Shown here piece by piece: positions 61,092 to 64,000 of a stretch of DNA of 64,000 nt. The DNA lies in assembly GCA_964291465.2 (NCBI GenBank), contig OZ219937.1, positions 62,001 through 126,000 on the forward strand, written 5' to 3'. Origin of the DNA: JAGWBJ01 sp964291465. GTDB taxonomy: Bacteria > Chloroflexota > Dehalococcoidia > Lucifugimonadales > JAGWBF01. Made by a program: the position numbers and the translations under genes. How positions within the stretch are numbered: the stretch's first letter is position 1; every line of letters begins with the position of its first letter. The notes under the pieces are model-generated. The model was given only the letters and a program-made list of their open reading frames with translations. It was not told where the DNA came from and did no database searches.

Positions 61092-62537
61092 TTGGCGGAG
61101 ATCAAGACAGCCGAGTTCCCCCAGGCCTCTCTCAGCGCTATCACCGACCCGGGCCTTCAGGCCGCCCTGGAGAGGGCTGGCGGCGGCTTCAACACGGCGC
61201 GCCTGGAAGCCATCGACGAGATGGGGTCCGCCCGGTGGGAGGAAATGCGGGAGAAGGCCCGCGAGATCAAACGCCACACCCTCGACAACCTGGACTACTA
61301 CCTGGACCTGCTTACGGACCGCATCACCAGCAACGGCGGCCAGGTCCACTTCGCCCGGGACGCCAAGGAAGCCAACTCCGTGGTGACGGAGCTGGCGCGC
61401 TCCCACGGCGTCAAGCTGGCCACCAAGAGCAAGTCCATGGTCTCGGAGGAGATCGGCCTGAACGACGCCCCTGGCGGGAGGTGGGAGTCGAGGCGGTGGA
61501 GACGGACCTGGGCGAATACATAATCCAGCTCGCCGAGGAGACCCCCTTCCACATCGTCGCCCCGGCCATGCACAAGACTCGCCAGCAGGTCTCGGACCTG
61601 TTCAGCGACAAGATCGGCACTCCCAGCATGGAAGCGATAGAGGACATGACTGAGGCCGCCCGCAACGCCCTGAGGGCCCGGTTTTCTCCAGGCGGACATG
61701 GGCATCACCGGGGCCAACTTCCTGGTGGCGGAAACGGGCACCCTCGTCATCATCACCAACGAGGGCAACGGCCGGTTCTGCACCTCGGCCCCGCCGCTCC
61801 ACGTGGCCATCACGGGCATGGAGAAGGTCATTCCCTCCCTGGAGGACCTGGCCCTCTTCCTGCGGCTCCTTCCCCGGTCGGCCACGGGCCAGCGGCTCAC
61901 CAGCTACGTCAGCATGGTGTCGGGACCGAGGCGCTCGGAAGACGCGGACGGCCCCGAGGAGTTCCACCTGGTGGTCGTCGACAACGGCCGCTCCCGGCTG
62001 CTGGCAGACCCCGAGCTCCGGGAGGCCCTCTACTGCATCCGGTGCGGGGCGTGCCTGAACATCTGCCCCGTGTACCGCAAGGTGGGCGGCCACGCCTACG
62101 GCTGGGTCTACCCAGGCCCCATCGGGGCGGTGGTCTCTCCCGTCCTGGTCGGCCTCTCCCAGGCCCACGACCTTCCCAACGCCTCCAGCCTGTGCGGCGC
62201 CTGCCGCGACGTGTGCCCCATAAAGATCAACATTCCCCACATGCTGCTGGCCCTCCGCAACCGGCTGGCCGAGTCGCAATCGCCGGAGGAGCGTCACACG
62301 GACCTCTTCGAGAAGCTCTCGGCCTCGGCGTACGCGACCCTGATGAGCGGCCCCAGGCTCCTGTCGGCGGTCCGAGGCCTCGGACGCGCCCTTCAGACCC
62401 CGCTGGTGAGGGCGGGCATGATACGCAAGGCGCCCTTCCCTCCCCTGTCCAAGTGGACCCAGCACCGGGACCTCCCGCCGCTGGCGCCCAAGCCCTTCCG
62501 CAAGATCTGGGAGGAGGACCTCTCCCGGGGCCCGTGA
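61092..62537 (+). CDS. lutB: Lactate utilisation protein B-like iron-sulfur protein (two frameshifts)
   Basis: Iron-sulfur subunit of the LutABC complex, about 480 residues. The N-terminal part matches the LUD domain (ATKSKSMVSEEIGLND, then VETDLGEYIIQLAEETP, and MGITGANFLVAETGT). The C-terminal part carries two cluster motifs, C-I-R-C-G-A-C-L-N-I-C-P and C-G-A-C-R-D-V-C-P. Two frame breaks are needed: near 61478 (net one base missing) and near 61690, where CGGTTTTCTC has one T too many. The start is TTG at 61092 with AGGAG seven bases upstream. Confidence 0.88.
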
Positions 62538-62588
62538 GCCACGCTTACGTCGAACACCTTCGCACGCCGCGCATTATCTGAAAGAAGA

Positions 62589-63314
62589 TTGGAAAGAGAC
62601 AAGTTCATACGGAGCGTCAGCAGGGCGCTGGGCCGGGAACGGGTCCGCCCACCCGAGGACGGGGCACGTCTTGACGTGATGCCCGACGACGCCTCCGAGC
62701 GGGCGGCCGCCGTTTGGGCGAGGCTGGCCGGCGACACGGCCAGTCTGACTGACAGGTTGTCCCAGGTGGCCGGAGCGCGGGGATGGCAGGTACGGCGCGT
62801 CGAGGGCTCCGAGGGCGCAGTCGATTCCATTCGCGAGCTGGCCCTGTCAACCGGGGCATCCCACGTGGTCCGCACCGACCAGAACGTCTTTGCCACTGTG
62901 GCCGTCGACGGCGTCCTGGACGGCATGGGCGTGGGCGTCACGGTCATGACTCGCGAGTCGGGCTGCTCCGCCGAGGAGCAGCGGGCCGTCGCGGCCGAGG
63001 CGGGAATCGGGATCACGGGAGCGGACTACGCCATCGCCGAGACCGGCTCGGTGGTCCTGCTGTCGCGGCCCGACACCAGCCGGCTGGTGTCCCTGGCGCC
63101 GCCGGTCCACGTGGCCATAGTATTCCCGGACCAGGTCATCGAGACGCTGGACGACCTTCTGGTCCTCCGGAGGGCCGCCTACTACGAAGGCGGAATGGAC
63201 ATGGACCGGTACTTGAACCTGATCACCGGACCCAGCAGGACTGCCGACATCGAGCAGAAGCTGGTCGTCGGGGTCCACGGACCCAAGGAAGCCCACCTGG
63301 TCCTGGTGGAGTGA
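62589..63314 (+). CDS. lutC: Lactate utilisation protein C-like (LUD domain)
   Basis: Third subunit of the LutABC complex, 241 residues in an intact frame. GITGADYAIAETGSVVLLS and LAPPVHVAIVFPDQVIETLDDL are the LUD-domain signatures, and the C-terminal NLITGPSRTADIE is typical of LutC. The start is TTG at 62589 after GAAAGAAGA. Fifty-one bases separate it from lutB. The three Lut proteins would oxidise lactate or a similar 2-hydroxyacid. Confidence 0.9.
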   Translation: MERDKFIRSVSRALGRERVRPPEDGARLDVMPDDASERAAAVWARLAGDTASLTDRLSQVAGARGWQVRRVEGSEGAVDSIRELALSTGASHVVRTDQNVFATVAVDGVLDGMGVGVTVMTRESGCSAEEQRAVAAEAGIGITGADYAIAETGSVVLLSRPDTSRLVSLAPPVHVAIVFPDQVIETLDDLLVLRRAAYYEGGMDMDRYLNLITGPSRTADIEQKLVVGVHGPKEAHLVLVE

Positions 63315-63324
63315 GAGGAGGAGC

Positions 63325-63666
63325 ATGCCCGTCAGGATAGGGTTCAGCAGCTTCCGGCGACAGTCGCTGGAGGCCGAGCTGGAGCGGATCACCCAGATGC
63401 TGCCCCAGCTCGGCGTGGACCGGGCGTTCCTCATCGGAGACCTGGCGACTGACGCCGCGGGCCCCCAGACTACGCTGGACATGGTCATGGTGATCGACCT
63501 GCCGGGCAACTTCGTCCGCCGCAGCGACTTCTTCACCAGCCACCTGGGACCGATGGTGGGCGCTAACTTCCTCGTATACACTCCCGAGGAATTCGAGACG
63601 CTGAGGGAGACCAACGCCTTCCTCCGGTCCGCCCTACAGAAAGGACGGTTGATCCATGAGTCGTGA
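63325..63666 (+). CDS. Minimal nucleotidyltransferase-like protein (degenerate MNT)
   Basis: A 113-residue protein of the MNT/polymerase-beta type. The expected G-S-x10-D-x-D core appears as FLIGDLATDAAGPQTTLDMVMVIDL, with aspartate replacing the serine and only one of the two metal-binding aspartates at its normal place, so catalysis is doubtful. The stop overlaps the start of a HEPN gene. MNT/HEPN pairs form toxin-antitoxin systems in which MNT normally AMPylates the HEPN toxin. It lies ten bases after lutC. Confidence 0.65.
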   Translation: MPVRIGFSSFRRQSLEAELERITQMLPQLGVDRAFLIGDLATDAAGPQTTLDMVMVIDLPGNFVRRSDFFTSHLGPMVGANFLVYTPEEFETLRETNAFLRSALQKGRLIHES

Positions 63667-64000
63667 TCCCAAGTCGGAGGGCGCTCGCTGGATTCGGCAG
63701 GCAGAGCAGGACCTGGAGGACGCCCGGTTTCTCCAGGAAGGCAAGCGGCACAACCTGGCCTGCTTCATGGGGCAGCAGGCCGGTGAGAAGGCGGTCAAGG
63801 CGTACCTCTACCACCAGGGGGCCGAGGACGTGTGGGGCCACTCGCTGGCCGACCTTTGCGAGGACGCCAAGCTGCTGAACATGATGTTCGACGTCATCAA
63901 GTCCATGGCCATCCTGCTTGACAAGTACCACGACCTTACCAGGTATCCCCACCTGCTGCCCGGAGGCATCCCATCGGAGGCCTACGACGCCGAGGACGGC
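63656..64000 (+). CDS. HEPN-domain protein, 5' part
   Basis: Partial gene cut by the window end; 115 codons are visible. RWIRQAEQDLEDARFLQEGKR and FMGQQAGEKAVKAYLYHQG are the classic HEPN-domain first half as found beside minimal nucleotidyltransferases. DKYHDLTRYPHLLPGG follows. No R-x4-H motif is seen in the visible part. The ATG at 63656 overlaps the end of the nucleotidyltransferase gene by 11 bases. Confidence 0.82.
   Translation, partial: MSRDPKSEGARWIRQAEQDLEDARFLQEGKRHNLACFMGQQAGEKAVKAYLYHQGAEDVWGHSLADLCEDAKLLNMMFDVIKSMAILLDKYHDLTRYPHLLPGGIPSEAYDAEDG

Overview
The window is high-G+C bacterial DNA densely packed with genes, and TGA is an ordinary stop codon in most of them. Gene content suggests a Chloroflexota bacterium of the Dehalococcoidia/SAR202 type: complex I without nuoEFG, a ferredoxin-dependent 2-oxoacid oxidoreductase, TRAP transport, an enolase-superfamily enzyme beside amidases, and MmgE/PrpD. 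This placement is inferred from gene content and has not been tested by phylogeny.

Layout. 1-16.6 kb: 5' end of a succinate dehydrogenase/fumarate reductase flavoprotein, a Nudix hydrolase, NAD kinase, and the minus-strand complex I operon nuoABCDHIJK-(small ORF)-LMN behind gltX, with glnS divergent. 16.6-24.4 kb: di-haem cytochrome lipoprotein, rluD, lspA, a hydrolase, threonine aldolase, a Rieske ferredoxin and the queuosine precursor genes queE, queC, queD and queF. 24.5-28.7 kb: a trypsin-like protease fused to a peptide-binding protein, a HEPN protein and dispersed palindromic repeats. 28.8-29.9 kb: the most remarkable locus (below). 30-31.9 kb: epimerase, sugar transferase, tRNA-Arg(CCG). 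32-44 kb: accessory region with a kinase-fold protein, an acidic 16-residue-repeat protein, rhodanese, a VOC protein, a three-domain acyl-activating/acyltransferase protein, a DUF262/DUF1524 (GmrSD-like) protein, a HigA-type antitoxin beside a decayed HigB-type toxin, and a second HEPN-motif protein. 44-52 kb: methyltransferase, TRAP transporter and korAB. 52-60 kb: minus-strand catabolic cluster (hydrolase, DinB, alcohol dehydrogenase, MmgE/PrpD, two amidases, enolase-superfamily enzyme). 60-64 kb: lutABC and a nucleotidyltransferase/HEPN pair cut by the window end.

Key discovery. At 28794-29877 three overlapping genes encode an unrecognised 136-residue protein, a ferredoxin:thioredoxin reductase (FTR) catalytic-chain homologue, and a glutaredoxin-like protein. 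The last two contain in-frame TGA codons exactly where redox-active cysteines are expected. In the FTR homologue both residues of the catalytic disulfide are TGA (positions 59 and 91), while all four predicted [4Fe-4S] ligand cysteines remain. In the glutaredoxin the motif is U-G-P-C. Hairpins resembling bacterial SECIS elements follow each TGA. I read this as a selenocysteine-based electron relay from ferredoxin through a possible diselenide FTR to a seleno-glutaredoxin.

Caution. At least nine otherwise intact genes carry a single-base frameshift (Nudix, nuoN, nuoD, glnS, VOC, DUF262, lutA, lutB twice), often in short homopolymers. Indel errors in the underlying sequence are the simplest explanation. 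Frameshifted genes are annotated here as single features.
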